A DNA stretch of 64,000 nt. It comes from Mycolicibacterium sp. CH28. GTDB lineage: Bacteria > Actinomycetota > Actinomycetes > Mycobacteriales > Mycobacteriaceae. Shown here one piece after another: positions 50,895 through 59,552 of this stretch; within the stretch, counting starts at the first letter, position 1, and every line of letters begins with the position of its first letter. The stretch spans positions 1 to 64,000 of the forward strand of contig NZ_SRLQ01000023.1 of the NCBI RefSeq assembly GCF_004745805.1. Direction: 5' to 3'. Below the pieces are notes generated by a model. The model did not search any database and had not been told where the DNA came from. It worked only from the letters and a program-made list of their open reading frames with translations. The position numbers and the translations under genes were made by a program.

Positions 50895-51767
50895 GACTGC
50901 CGCGTCGAGCGCCGCGAGGCCGCCCACCGCCGACCAATCCAGGTGCTCGCCGCCACCGGCGAGCAGGCGTAAGAAGCGGTCCCGCAACAGGCTGGCGATC
51001 GGCAACGGCACCCGCAGCTGCTCGGCGGCGGCCAGTACCAGGCCAATGTCCTTGTGGCCCAACGGTGCCGCGAATCCAGCCGGTTCGAACTGCGCACTGG
51101 CGATGAGGTTGCCGTAGGTCCGGTACACCGGCGCGGTGAACAGGGTCGAGGTCAGGATCTCCAGATACTGGTGTTTGTCCACCCCGCCCCGGCTCACCAA
51201 GGCCATCGCCTCGCCGAGCGACTCGATCACCGAGCCGATCAGGAAGTTGCCGCTGAGCTTGACCAGGTTGGCCGCCGAGGGATCGGTGGACACCACGAAC
51301 GTCCGTTGCCCGATCGCGTCGAACACCGGCAGCACCGACTGCACGGTGTCGTCGGCCCCAGCCGCAACGACGAACAACGCCGCCGCGGCGGCGGCGTCCG
51401 GCCGGCCGAACACCGGCGCCGACACGAATCCCGTCCCGGCGGCGCCGTGTGCCTCGGCAAGTCGGTTGGCCAGCTCGACGCTGATCGTGCTGGAGGAGAT
51501 GTGCACGGTGTCCGGCGATGCCGAAGCGATGATGCCGCCGTCACCGAATGCCACCGCCGCCACCGCGGTGTCGTCGGCGAGCATGGTCACCACAGCGTCG
51601 CCGCCGCAGGCGTCGGCGACACTGCCGGCAGGCCGGGCCCCCACCGCAGCCAGCGCGTCGACCTTGGCCCGCGACCGGTTGTAGACGGTCACCTCGTGAC
51701 CGGCCTTGATCAGATTCGCGGCCATGCCCGCGCCCATGTTGCCCAGTCCGATCAGTCCGACGCGCAT
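50877..51767 (-). CDS. NAD(P)-dependent 3-hydroxyisobutyrate-dehydrogenase-like oxidoreductase
   Basis: 296 residues from ATG 51767; the longer frame enters the LCP gene and is rejected. N-terminal MRVGLIGLGNMGAGMAANL is the Rossmann loop, followed by NRSRAKVDAL, SAPVFGRPDAAAAAAL for substrate binding, and the catalytic Lys in NLVKLSGNFLIGS. The beta-HAD family reduces or oxidises short hydroxyacids or imines. It is 49 bases behind the LCP gene on the same strand. Substrate unknown. Confidence 0.85.
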   Translation of the reverse strand: MRVGLIGLGNMGAGMAANLIKAGHEVTVYNRSRAKVDALAAVGARPAGSVADACGGDAVVTMLADDTAVAAVAFGDGGIIASASPDTVHISSSTISVELANRLAEAHGAAGTGFVSAPVFGRPDAAAAAALFVVAAGADDTVQSVLPVFDAIGQRTFVVSTDPSAANLVKLSGNFLIGSVIESLGEAMALVSRGGVDKHQYLEILTSTLFTAPVYRTYGNLIASAQFEPAGFAAPLGHKDIGLVLAAAEQLRVPLPIASLLRDRFLRLLAGGGEHLDWSAVGGLAALDAAVSDDSA

Positions 51768-51816
51768 CGCACCATCGTGGCGGCAGCGAGCCGGAATCGC
51801 CAACCGGGACCCGCGG

Positions 51817-53385
51817 CTAGTTGACGCAGGGGACGCCGCCCCCGTCGATCGGCGCGCCTTGATCGGGTGTGGGCGTGGTCGAGGTGTCGACCCAGCTCTG
51901 GACCGTGCTGGACGTCGTGCTGCCCTGCGGCTCCGGCTGGTCCAGCGGGATGTCGTAGCCCACTCCGAGGATGACCCGGATGTGGTCGGCAGCCAACGCG
52001 CTGCTGGCCTGTGGGGCGTTGTCGACACCGAGCAGGGTGGCCACCGACTGGGCATCGGTTTGTGCCCCTGGCCCGTAGGTGATCACGGTGTCGATCGGTT
52101 CGCCGGACTCGCGGTCGCGAATCGTGTCGACGGTGAAGCCGTGCTTACCCAGCAGGGTCGCGGCCTGTGCGGCCAGGCCCGAGATGTCGCTGCCGTTGAC
52201 GACGTTGAGCACGGTCTGCGGGTTGGGCTGCGGTAGTGGTTGTGCTCCGGTGGTAGCCGTCTCGGTCGCGGTGGGCCCGCCGATGGCCCTGGCGATTTCG
52301 GCCCGGATCTTGGCCGGATCGACGATGTTCACGTCTTGGCCGTTGATGTTCTCGTAGCGCACCACCGGCAGCGTCCGGAATTCCACGTCGCCACCGGCCA
52401 GTGCGGCCATCCGGCGGAATTGGTCCTCGCCCCATCCCTCCGAGAGCACGATGTCTTCGCGGGCCACCGCCATCAAGCGCTTGAACTTGTCCAGGTCGGT
52501 GAACGAGCCCGATTGCTGCAGTTCATGCATCACCGACAGTAGGAAAGCCTGCTGACGGTGGGTGCGATCGAGATCCCCGTTCTCCAGTCCGTGCCGCTGC
52601 CGCACGAACGCCAGCGCTTGCGCGGCGTCCAACCGCTGGCGGCCGGCCGGGAAGTCGGCCCCCGAATAGTCGTCGTGCACGGCGTGGAGCAGGCAGACTT
52701 CCACCCCGCCGAGGCTGTCCGCCAGGTGGTAGAAGCCCGCCAGGTTCACCTCAGCGAAGTAGTCGATGGGCTGGCCGGTCAGGTTACGGACGGCCCGGAT
52801 GGTCGCCTTGCGGCCGGCCTCGCGACCCGCCCTCTCCAGTGCAGAGCGGTCGCTGACACCCTTGTCGACCAACTCCTGCTCGGTCTGGAACTTGGTCAGA
52901 CCGTAAGCCTCTTTGATCTTGATATGGCTGTAACCCTTGATGCCGCTGACGGCCACATAGTCGTCGCGCGGTATCGAGAACGCGACGACGCTGTCGTCGG
53001 CGCCGATGTGCACCAGGATCAGCGTGTTGGTGTTGTAGCCGCCGGACCCGGAGTCTCCGGCGTGCAGCTTGTCGAGGACCTCGTCCGGCAACTCGTTACC
53101 GTCTTGATCCTTGCGGGAATCCAGGCCGATCAGCAGGATGTTCATCGCACCGCCGCTGGAGCGCGGTTCGTCGGAACCCAGTGCCTTGGACACCGTTATC
53201 CCGCTCAGCACGCCGTGGGCTTCCGAGTACGCCAACCCGGTGAGCATTAGCACGACCACCGATACCAGCCCGACCACGACGTGGCCGATGATCCGGGCCG
53301 TTCGCCAGCCGGCGCCGGACCGTCCCCGGTGGCGGCCGTGGCGGTTGCCCGCGACGGCCGCTGGCGGAGGCGACGACGGATCCAT
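51817..53385 (-). CDS. cpsA: LytR-CpsA-Psr (LCP) cell-wall ligase, CpsA/Rv3484 type
   Basis: 522 residues from ATG 53385. A cytoplasmic basic N-terminus, one membrane helix at about 33-53, the LCP domain at about 80-290 (MNILLIGLDSRKDQDG, VAFSIPRDDYVAV with Arg140/Asp141, AFVRQRHGLENGDLDRTHRQ with the catalytic Arg), a LytR_C domain at about 400-500, and a Ser/Thr/Pro-rich tail ending GGGVPCVN. LCP proteins transfer polyprenyl-linked arabinogalactan to peptidoglycan. Position next to the SDR and otsA matches Rv3484. Confidence 0.9.
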   Translation of the reverse strand: MDPSSPPPAAVAGNRHGRHRGRSGAGWRTARIIGHVVVGLVSVVVLMLTGLAYSEAHGVLSGITVSKALGSDEPRSSGGAMNILLIGLDSRKDQDGNELPDEVLDKLHAGDSGSGGYNTNTLILVHIGADDSVVAFSIPRDDYVAVSGIKGYSHIKIKEAYGLTKFQTEQELVDKGVSDRSALERAGREAGRKATIRAVRNLTGQPIDYFAEVNLAGFYHLADSLGGVEVCLLHAVHDDYSGADFPAGRQRLDAAQALAFVRQRHGLENGDLDRTHRQQAFLLSVMHELQQSGSFTDLDKFKRLMAVAREDIVLSEGWGEDQFRRMAALAGGDVEFRTLPVVRYENINGQDVNIVDPAKIRAEIARAIGGPTATETATTGAQPLPQPNPQTVLNVVNGSDISGLAAQAATLLGKHGFTVDTIRDRESGEPIDTVITYGPGAQTDAQSVATLLGVDNAPQASSALAADHIRVILGVGYDIPLDQPEPQGSTTSSTVQSWVDTSTTPTPDQGAPIDGGGVPCVN

Positions 53386-53522
53386 GGTCGACAGTATGCG
53401 GGCAAACGCTCGTCGGGCCCCAGCTAGGCCGGTTCGCTTCGGGCGTTCGCGGCCGTGCCCCCGCCGCGCGGCAGTATTGTCCAGCGAAGGTCGAAGCTTT
53501 GCGACAAACCGGAAGGCCCACC

Positions 53523-53834
53523 ATGCGGATGTTGGTCTCCCGCTGGATAGCGGCATTTCTCACCGCCGGTGTGGGGGCGGCCGGCGTGGTCGCCGCATCG
53601 CCGGCGCACGCGGACTGTGTCTCCGGCGGCGGCTCCACCGTGTGTGCGCAAGGCGATGTCCGCGGCGCGAACGGCGCTCCGGGTCCCAGTACGAGCGGCC
53701 CCTATGTTCCGTATCCGTGCGACTACGACCCGTACTGCTACGACGGCGGCCTGTCGATCATCCTCGACCCCGGCGACGGCCCCAATCGCCCGCCGCGCCC
53801 GCGCCCGCCGCGACCGACTCCCAGACAGGGCTGA
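53523..53834 (+). CDS. Small secreted Pro/Gly-rich protein
   Basis: 103 residues from ATG 53523. Signal peptide LVSRWIAAFLTAGVGAAGVV with cleavage after PAHA-D at about residue 31. The mature part has CVSGGGSTVCAQGDVRG, then YPCDYDPYCYDGGLSIILDP and a Pro/Arg-rich tail (RPPRPRPPRPTPRQ). Two Cys pairs suggest disulfides. Divergent from the LCP gene, 137 bases apart. No function known to me; small exported proteins of this kind are common in mycobacteria. Confidence 0.7.
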   Translation: MRMLVSRWIAAFLTAGVGAAGVVAASPAHADCVSGGGSTVCAQGDVRGANGAPGPSTSGPYVPYPCDYDPYCYDGGLSIILDPGDGPNRPPRPRPPRPTPRQG

Positions 53835-54006
53835 CCCCGCGACCGTCACACCGGTCTAGGGCGGCCGGATCACCGGCCGGGTGGGTCGGTCCGTTCGAAG
53901 GGACCCCGGCTCGGTGGGGCCGCAGCGAAACACGGCGGAAACATGATCGCCGCACGCGCGAAACACCGCGCCGACATCCTCGTCGGGACCGTCGAAGGAG
54001 CCGGAC

Positions 54007-55305
54007 TTGCAGTCGATCGATCCCGCCGCCACAGCCTGGCTATTGGCCAGCACCGCACTGGTCTTGTTGATGACGCCGGGGTTGGCGATTTTCTACGGTG
54101 GCATGGTCCGCACCACCGGGGTGCTCAACATGATCATGATGAGCTTCATCGCGATCCCCCTCGTCACGGTGGCCTGGCTGCTGTTCGGCTACAGCCTGGC
54201 CTTCTCCGGAACCAGCCTGGGCGGTTTCATCGGTGACCTGTCGCACGCCGGAATGGCTGGCATCGGTCCGACCACCGCCCACGGATCGGTACCCGAGCTC
54301 CTGTTCGCCACCTTCCAGCTCAGCTTTGCGATCATCACCGCGGCACTGGTCAGCGGCGCGATCGCCGACCGCGCCAAGTTCGCCGCCTGGATGATCTTCG
54401 TGCCGGTGTGGTCGATCGTGGTGTATTCGGTTGTGGCGCATTGGGTGTGGGCGCCCGGCGGCTGGCTGTTCAAGCTGGGGGTACTCGATTACGCCGGCGG
54501 ATTGGTGGTCGAGATCGTCTCCGGCGCCTCCGCTCTGGCGCTCGCGCTAGTGCTGGGACCGCGTATCGGCTTCAAGGTCGACGCGATGCGTCCGCACAAC
54601 CTGCCCTTCGTGCTGCTCGGTGTCGGGCTGCTGTGGTTCGGGTGGTTCGGCTTCAACGCCGGATCGGCGCTGGCGGCCAACGGCACCGCCGCGGCGATCT
54701 TCCTCAACACGCTGGTGGCCGGCTGTCTCGGCATGCTCGGGTGGTTGTCGGTCGAGCAGATCCGTGACGGCAGGCCCACGACGTTCGGGGCGGCCTCCGG
54801 TGTCGTCGCCGGCCTGGTCGCCATCACCCCCTCGTGCGGGACGGTCAATACCCTGGGCGCCGCAATTGTCGGCCTGCTCGCGGGCATCGTGTGCTCCTTC
54901 GCGATCGGGCTGAAGTTCCGGTTCGGCTACGACGACTCGCTGGACGTGGTCGGGGTGCACTTCGTCGGCGGGGTGGTCGGCGTGCTGCTCATTGGCTTCC
55001 TCGCCACCGCGGTGATGACCGGTGGGCCCGAAGGACTGCTCTACGGCGGCGGGCTGGCGCAACTGGGCAAGCAAGCACTCGCCATGGTGGTGGTGGCCGC
55101 CTACGCCTTCGCGATGTCCTTCGGACTGGCCAAGCTGATCGACCGCACCATCGGCTTCCGGCTGAGTCCGGAGGACGAGACCGCGGGTGTGGACTTCACT
55201 CAGCACGCCGAGTCGGCGTACGCCGAGGGTGTGCACGGGCATCAGCCGCTACGCCGGCCGTTGTTCGGGGAGTCTCGTCCGAGACCGGACCCCGACCAGG
55301 ACTGA
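54007..55305 (+). CDS. amt: Ammonium transporter (Amt family) with Glu at the first twin-His position
   Basis: 432 residues from TTG 54007, with AAGGAG six bases upstream. Eleven membrane helices; signatures are GLAIFYGGMVRTTGVLNMI, FGWFGFNAGSALAANG, and DVVGVHFVGGVVGVLL. Asp161 in LDYAGG and the second pore His318 are present, but the first pore His is Glu169 (VVEIVSG), a variant known from some Amt/MEP proteins and linked to changed pH or transport mode. A C-terminal cytoplasmic tail of ~35 residues is Pro/Arg-rich. No glnK follows. Confidence 0.9.
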   Translation: MQSIDPAATAWLLASTALVLLMTPGLAIFYGGMVRTTGVLNMIMMSFIAIPLVTVAWLLFGYSLAFSGTSLGGFIGDLSHAGMAGIGPTTAHGSVPELLFATFQLSFAIITAALVSGAIADRAKFAAWMIFVPVWSIVVYSVVAHWVWAPGGWLFKLGVLDYAGGLVVEIVSGASALALALVLGPRIGFKVDAMRPHNLPFVLLGVGLLWFGWFGFNAGSALAANGTAAAIFLNTLVAGCLGMLGWLSVEQIRDGRPTTFGAASGVVAGLVAITPSCGTVNTLGAAIVGLLAGIVCSFAIGLKFRFGYDDSLDVVGVHFVGGVVGVLLIGFLATAVMTGGPEGLLYGGGLAQLGKQALAMVVVAAYAFAMSFGLAKLIDRTIGFRLSPEDETAGVDFTQHAESAYAEGVHGHQPLRRPLFGESRPRPDPDQD

Positions 55306-55409
55306 GCCGCAGCCCAGCGGGCAGTTCCAGACGGTCTGCGTCGACATGTCCTGCCCGCCGAGCACTCGGTACAGGTCACGATCGCGGGGAAGCCGGAGCA
55401 CTGACGCTG

Positions 55410-57296
55410 TCAGCGCGGTGGATCACCACGCCAGGCGAAACTGTTGACGTACTTGTCCAGATCGATCGCGAGTTCCAGGTTGGCGCCGGAGGGCCGTCCC
55501 GGGCCGAAGTTCGGGCCGAACTGGCGGTACGGGCCGATAGCACCGGCGAGCAGGGCGTAGTCGTTCTTCACCGCCACCAGGATCACCAGCCGGAGGTGTT
55601 GGTAGGACGCGTCGCCGTCCTGCGGCCAAATGTCGGCGACTTCGCCGTAGCCGTGCTGGTAGCCGACCATCGCGTTGGGGATCTGGTAGGCCGTGCGCTT
55701 GTTCGGATAGCGCTCGGCGAGGAACGTCGTGGCGATCTCCTGGGCTGATCTTCCATCGGCCGGCTGGCCCCACAGCTTCAACGTGCCGCCGTCCCCACCG
55801 GTATAGAGCGCCCGGACGCCATTGGTGTCGAAGGTGATGTCGTACGACGAGCCCGCAGCGGGGTAGGACACCGAGAATTCGCCGCCGGGGGCGGTGAACC
55901 GGGGGAGCGAGGCGACCGGAGTGCCGCTGGGCGGCCGACCACAGTCCGGCGGGCAGTTGTAGAGGACGGCAGGCTCTGCGATGCTCGCCGACAGCCCGAT
56001 CAGGGGCGCAGCGATCACCGCTATGACGACCGCCCAGACGACCGGGACCCGAACATTGGGCGTGCGGGGCAGTGGTTCGCAGGTGTAGGTCGCCGTCGCG
56101 CCCGCATAGCCGGGCCACTGCGAGCCCGTGCCGGTGGCGTCGTCGGTGTCGAGGTGGACGACCACGTTTCGGCGTTGGGCGCGGGACGAATTCGGCGACG
56201 CGTGCGCGGCGGCACCGCAGAGCGGGCAGAAGGCCATCTCGGGAACCACGGTGCGACAGTGCAGGCACAGCTGCGGCTCACCGCGCATTTCACCCGGCTG
56301 CTCGTGCAGCAGGGCGAGCTGCACGCCGATCCGTAGTGCGATCAGCGCGACCAACGCCATCGCGACATGCCAGGCGAGCATCTTGGCTTGGGGGAGTCCG
56401 GCGACATCGGTGATACCCACGACCGCGTATATCGCCAGCACCACCACGCCGAAGAGGGTCAGCGCACCGACGACCAGGGTGCGGCGTCTGGGCTTGCCGT
56501 CGTCGGCGCGTCTGAACCACAGTGCCGCGCCGACCAGCCCGCCGGCGCAGGCTGCGGTCAGCGGTATCGTCACGCCGCGGATTGCCGACTCCACGAGAAG
56601 CCATTCGACCGGCCGATCCTTGGAAACGGTGGCCGCGGCGAACTGTGGTGCCAGCCGGGTGAAGGTTGCGGCGGCGGTGAAGCTGATCGCGGACAGCATG
56701 CCGATCACCAAGCCGTTCAACGACTCCCGTTGTCCGGGCCGCAGCAGACGGACCGCCACGGCGGGAATCATCATCAGCAGCGCGCCGCCCTCGGCGACAC
56801 CGAGACCGTCGCGCAGCACCCGGTTACCGGCGATTCCGACGTCGAACGGCGCTCCGGTCTCCCGGATCACCAAGTCACCGGTCAGCAGAACCCAGCCCAC
56901 GCCGATCGCGATTCCCAGCCCCGCGGTCAGCAGCAGTGAGCTGCGGGGGATGTCCCGGTACACGCCGGTCTGCTGCTGATAGATCACCAGCAGCAGGGGC
57001 AGGCCGAGTGCCGCGACGGTGACCAGCGCACCAGGCAGTTTGATCTCGATCGACAACGCCATCGCGGCGATCAGCAGAATCAACCCGTAAACGAAGGGGG
57101 TCCGGGCCAATTGGGAAAGGTGGGGAAACAGGGAGCTGGAGATCGCGGGCCGCAGCACATGTTCGGCGGGCGCCGCGCAGAAGACGCGGGGTCGCAGCCA
57201 CTGCGGACCGTCACCAGCCTGTGGGGCGAGGTGTGCGCCGCACACCCCGCAGAACACTCCGGCGGGCACCTCGGCGGCACATGCTGGGCAGGTCAT
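55410..57296 (-). CDS. Polytopic membrane protein with two zinc ribbons and an extracytoplasmic C-terminal domain
   Basis: 628 residues from ATG 57296. Zinc ribbon 1 uses Cys3, 6, 16 and 19; zinc ribbon 2 uses Cys344, 347, 357 and 360 (CLHCRTVVPEMAFCPLC). About eight membrane helices lie between residues 69 and 328 and one more at 419-438. A soluble domain (440-628) with NCPPDCGRPPSG follows, including SVSYPAAGSSYDITFD. Two bases separate it from the sedolisin stop, so the two form an operon. Function not recognised; the layout suggests a membrane sensor or scaffold tied to the protease. Confidence 0.72.
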   Translation of the reverse strand: MTCPACAAEVPAGVFCGVCGAHLAPQAGDGPQWLRPRVFCAAPAEHVLRPAISSSLFPHLSQLARTPFVYGLILLIAAMALSIEIKLPGALVTVAALGLPLLLVIYQQQTGVYRDIPRSSLLLTAGLGIAIGVGWVLLTGDLVIRETGAPFDVGIAGNRVLRDGLGVAEGGALLMMIPAVAVRLLRPGQRESLNGLVIGMLSAISFTAAATFTRLAPQFAAATVSKDRPVEWLLVESAIRGVTIPLTAACAGGLVGAALWFRRADDGKPRRRTLVVGALTLFGVVVLAIYAVVGITDVAGLPQAKMLAWHVAMALVALIALRIGVQLALLHEQPGEMRGEPQLCLHCRTVVPEMAFCPLCGAAAHASPNSSRAQRRNVVVHLDTDDATGTGSQWPGYAGATATYTCEPLPRTPNVRVPVVWAVVIAVIAAPLIGLSASIAEPAVLYNCPPDCGRPPSGTPVASLPRFTAPGGEFSVSYPAAGSSYDITFDTNGVRALYTGGDGGTLKLWGQPADGRSAQEIATTFLAERYPNKRTAYQIPNAMVGYQHGYGEVADIWPQDGDASYQHLRLVILVAVKNDYALLAGAIGPYRQFGPNFGPGRPSGANLELAIDLDKYVNSFAWRGDPPR

Positions 57297-57298
57297 GC

Positions 57299-58924
57299 TC
57301 ACCACTCGCCGCACCGGCACTTCTGGATGGCCAGGATGTCCTGGGACAAGGTGTCGAGGTCCGGGGTGCCGAGCCCGGTCACCAGGTCATAGCCCGGTCC
57401 GGCGTTGTCGACGGCGTTGCCCCCCAAGGTGATGTCGTGAAATCCGGGCAGCCTTGCGCCCTGGGCGATTTCGTACAGCAGCGGGTTCAGCTCACCGATC
57501 AGGTGCCCACCGTTCTTGGTGAGGTATTCGTTCATCAGTGCGGTCAGGCCGGCCCAGATGGGGGCGGCCACGGATGTGCCACCGCCCACCGCATGCTGGC
57601 GTTTGAAGACGATCCGTACGCCGGTCGCCGGGTCCGCGACAGCCGCGATATCGGGGGTCAGGCGCCGGCCGGGCGGGGCGGCCACCCGCAGCTCGGCCTG
57701 CCAGGGCGGGCGTTCGAACAGGTTCGACACCCCGCCTCCGGTGCCTTGCGAGATGGCCGGTGCGAACCACGACTGTTCGGCCAGCCAACGCCCTTCGGCA
57801 TCGGTCGACAAGGTGGTGCCACCGACATCGGTCATCTCCGGCACCGACGCCACAGAGTCCAACCCGACGTCGTCGGCGTGCGGTGCGTCCGACCAGTTGT
57901 GGCCGCCCTTGCATTCCAGGCCGGCCAGATCGCCGCTGGCGTTGAAGGCGGTGGTGCCGTTGCGCAGTGCCGCGGTCAACGCGCCTCGCACCGGCAGCAT
58001 GTCGGCTGCGGTCATGATCTTGTCGCAACCCCAGCCGATCGAAAAGCTCCACACCGCACCCGGATAGCGGCGATCGGCCTCCTCCATCAGGGTGCTGATC
58101 TTCTCGTAGGTGGCGTCACCGGACACGGTGGGGCGCGCGTTGACCAAGACCTTCTTGGCATCCGGCGCGATCGCGTGGATAGCCTCCAAATCCATCGTCG
58201 CCTCCCCGCTGCGTTGTGAAGCCATGTCGCCCATCAACTCCGGAGTGAACTTGGGCAGGTTGAACGACGCGGCGAACATGTCGAGGTCTTCTTGGTCGAA
58301 TCCGTCGAAGGCGAACACCAGAACCGTCACACCCTTGCCGGTGTAGCCGTCCTCGCGGAGCGACTGCGCGTTATAGGTGCGCAGCAGTGCGTCCGGGGCG
58401 AGCCCGTCGTCGGGTACAGCCAGCGGCACTATCGATGGCGAGGACTCGTGATGTGGGATGTAGCCCAGGATCCTGCCGAGCTCGGACACCTCGCCGGCGA
58501 CCGGCACGGGAACGGCCGGCTGCCGGGGGGAGGCGTAGAACACCTGACCCAGCCGCCCGCGATAGTCGTGCACGGGTACTTCGAAGGCAGAGCTGACGGC
58601 CTCGGGTGTCCCCTCGATGACGGCCCACCGGTTGCCGGACCGCCAACGCACCGAGAGTCCTTGTCGGCGTGCCCAACTGATCAGGGAAGCGGGCTCGGAG
58701 ACGCTGTGCAGACCGGCGACGAGCTGGACATGATCGTCGCCGGCCGGACCGAGGTCGGTGGAGGCGGCCAGCAGCGACGCGTAGGGACCGGTGATGGTGC
58801 CGGCGGGCGGGGGTGTGTCATCGGGCCGGTTCGCGGTCCAGATGAGTCCGACGGCGGTCACGACCGCGGCACTCAACGCCGACCATTTCAGGAACCTACT
58901 CGGCCTGCTCTTACTCGGCGTCAA
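57299..58924 (-). CDS. Membrane-anchored sedolisin-like serine-carboxyl peptidase (S53)
   Basis: 541 residues from TTG 58924, chosen because GGAGGG precedes it; GTG 58963 would add 13 residues. An N-terminal membrane helix (WSALSAAVVTAVGLIW) leads to a pro-kumamolisin-like domain. The S53 catalytic set is visible: Glu241 and Asp245 in SGEATMDLEAIHAIAP, oxyanion Asp332 in FNASGDLAG, and Ser451 in GGTSVAAPIWAGL, plus the calcium site DITLGGNAV ... GPGYDLVTGLG. Active at low pH in this family, consistent with a cell-surface or acidified niche. Only 2 bases from the next gene. Confidence 0.88.
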   Translation of the reverse strand: MTPSKSRPSRFLKWSALSAAVVTAVGLIWTANRPDDTPPPAGTITGPYASLLAASTDLGPAGDDHVQLVAGLHSVSEPASLISWARRQGLSVRWRSGNRWAVIEGTPEAVSSAFEVPVHDYRGRLGQVFYASPRQPAVPVPVAGEVSELGRILGYIPHHESSPSIVPLAVPDDGLAPDALLRTYNAQSLREDGYTGKGVTVLVFAFDGFDQEDLDMFAASFNLPKFTPELMGDMASQRSGEATMDLEAIHAIAPDAKKVLVNARPTVSGDATYEKISTLMEEADRRYPGAVWSFSIGWGCDKIMTAADMLPVRGALTAALRNGTTAFNASGDLAGLECKGGHNWSDAPHADDVGLDSVASVPEMTDVGGTTLSTDAEGRWLAEQSWFAPAISQGTGGGVSNLFERPPWQAELRVAAPPGRRLTPDIAAVADPATGVRIVFKRQHAVGGGTSVAAPIWAGLTALMNEYLTKNGGHLIGELNPLLYEIAQGARLPGFHDITLGGNAVDNAGPGYDLVTGLGTPDLDTLSQDILAIQKCRCGEW

Positions 58925-59154
58925 CTTGCCCTCCGGGTGGCGACTAGCTCCCCGGAAACACACAGGAGGTGGGTGATGACGCGTTGGACGATATCAGCGC
59001 TGCCGTCTTCGGGGCGCGATGTCGCGCAGGTTGCGCGTAGGCGAACACTCTCTGACGCGGAGTCCGGATAGGCAGATTCGGTTGGGTATGGCGAGCGGGG
59101 ACGACTAGGTTGCCGATCATGGAAAATGGGTGTGCTGAGACTGGTGATCGCGGC

Positions 59155-59538
59155 ATGAATCGTTTGGTCACGTTTACTCGTCAACTGGGCCTGGCGGTCG
59201 GCTGCACGGCCGTCGTCGCAGCGATCGGGCTGTCGGCTGGATGTGGGCACTCGACCAAGGAGAGCCCGTCCACCACGAGCGCGCCGGCCCCGTCGCCCAC
59301 CGAGAAGGGCGCGATTCAGATGCCCAAGCAGTCGTTCAATCCCAACATGAACGCTGCCGACGGGATGCTCGCCCTGGAAAGCGAGGGCTACATCGTGCAG
59401 TTGAACAGCGGCGGTGGGTATGCCGGCGATCGGCCGCTGTCCGCCTGCAAGATCGTCAGCGTCGACGGCCTGCGCGGCGACGCCCCGCCGGCGAACACCA
59501 CGGTGTACCTGACCGTCTCTTGCCCGAGCAGCAATTAA
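59155..59538 (+). CDS. Putative lipoprotein, small
   Basis: 127 residues from ATG 59155 (an upstream TTG 59110 adds 15 residues without a signal character). Signal sequence RQLGLAVGCTAVVAAIGLSA runs into the lipobox LSAGC at about residue 30, followed by a Ser/Thr/Pro linker (STKESPSTTSAPAPSPTEK). The folded part ends GDRPLSACKIVSVDGLRG and TVYLTVSCPSSN, with two Cys that could pair. The C-terminal half resembles the DUF of other mycobacterial lipoproteins only in a general way. Convergent with the metalloprotease gene, 14 bases apart. Confidence 0.75.
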   Translation: MNRLVTFTRQLGLAVGCTAVVAAIGLSAGCGHSTKESPSTTSAPAPSPTEKGAIQMPKQSFNPNMNAADGMLALESEGYIVQLNSGGGYAGDRPLSACKIVSVDGLRGDAPPANTTVYLTVSCPSSN

Positions 59539-59552
59539 CTGACGGTCGCCGG

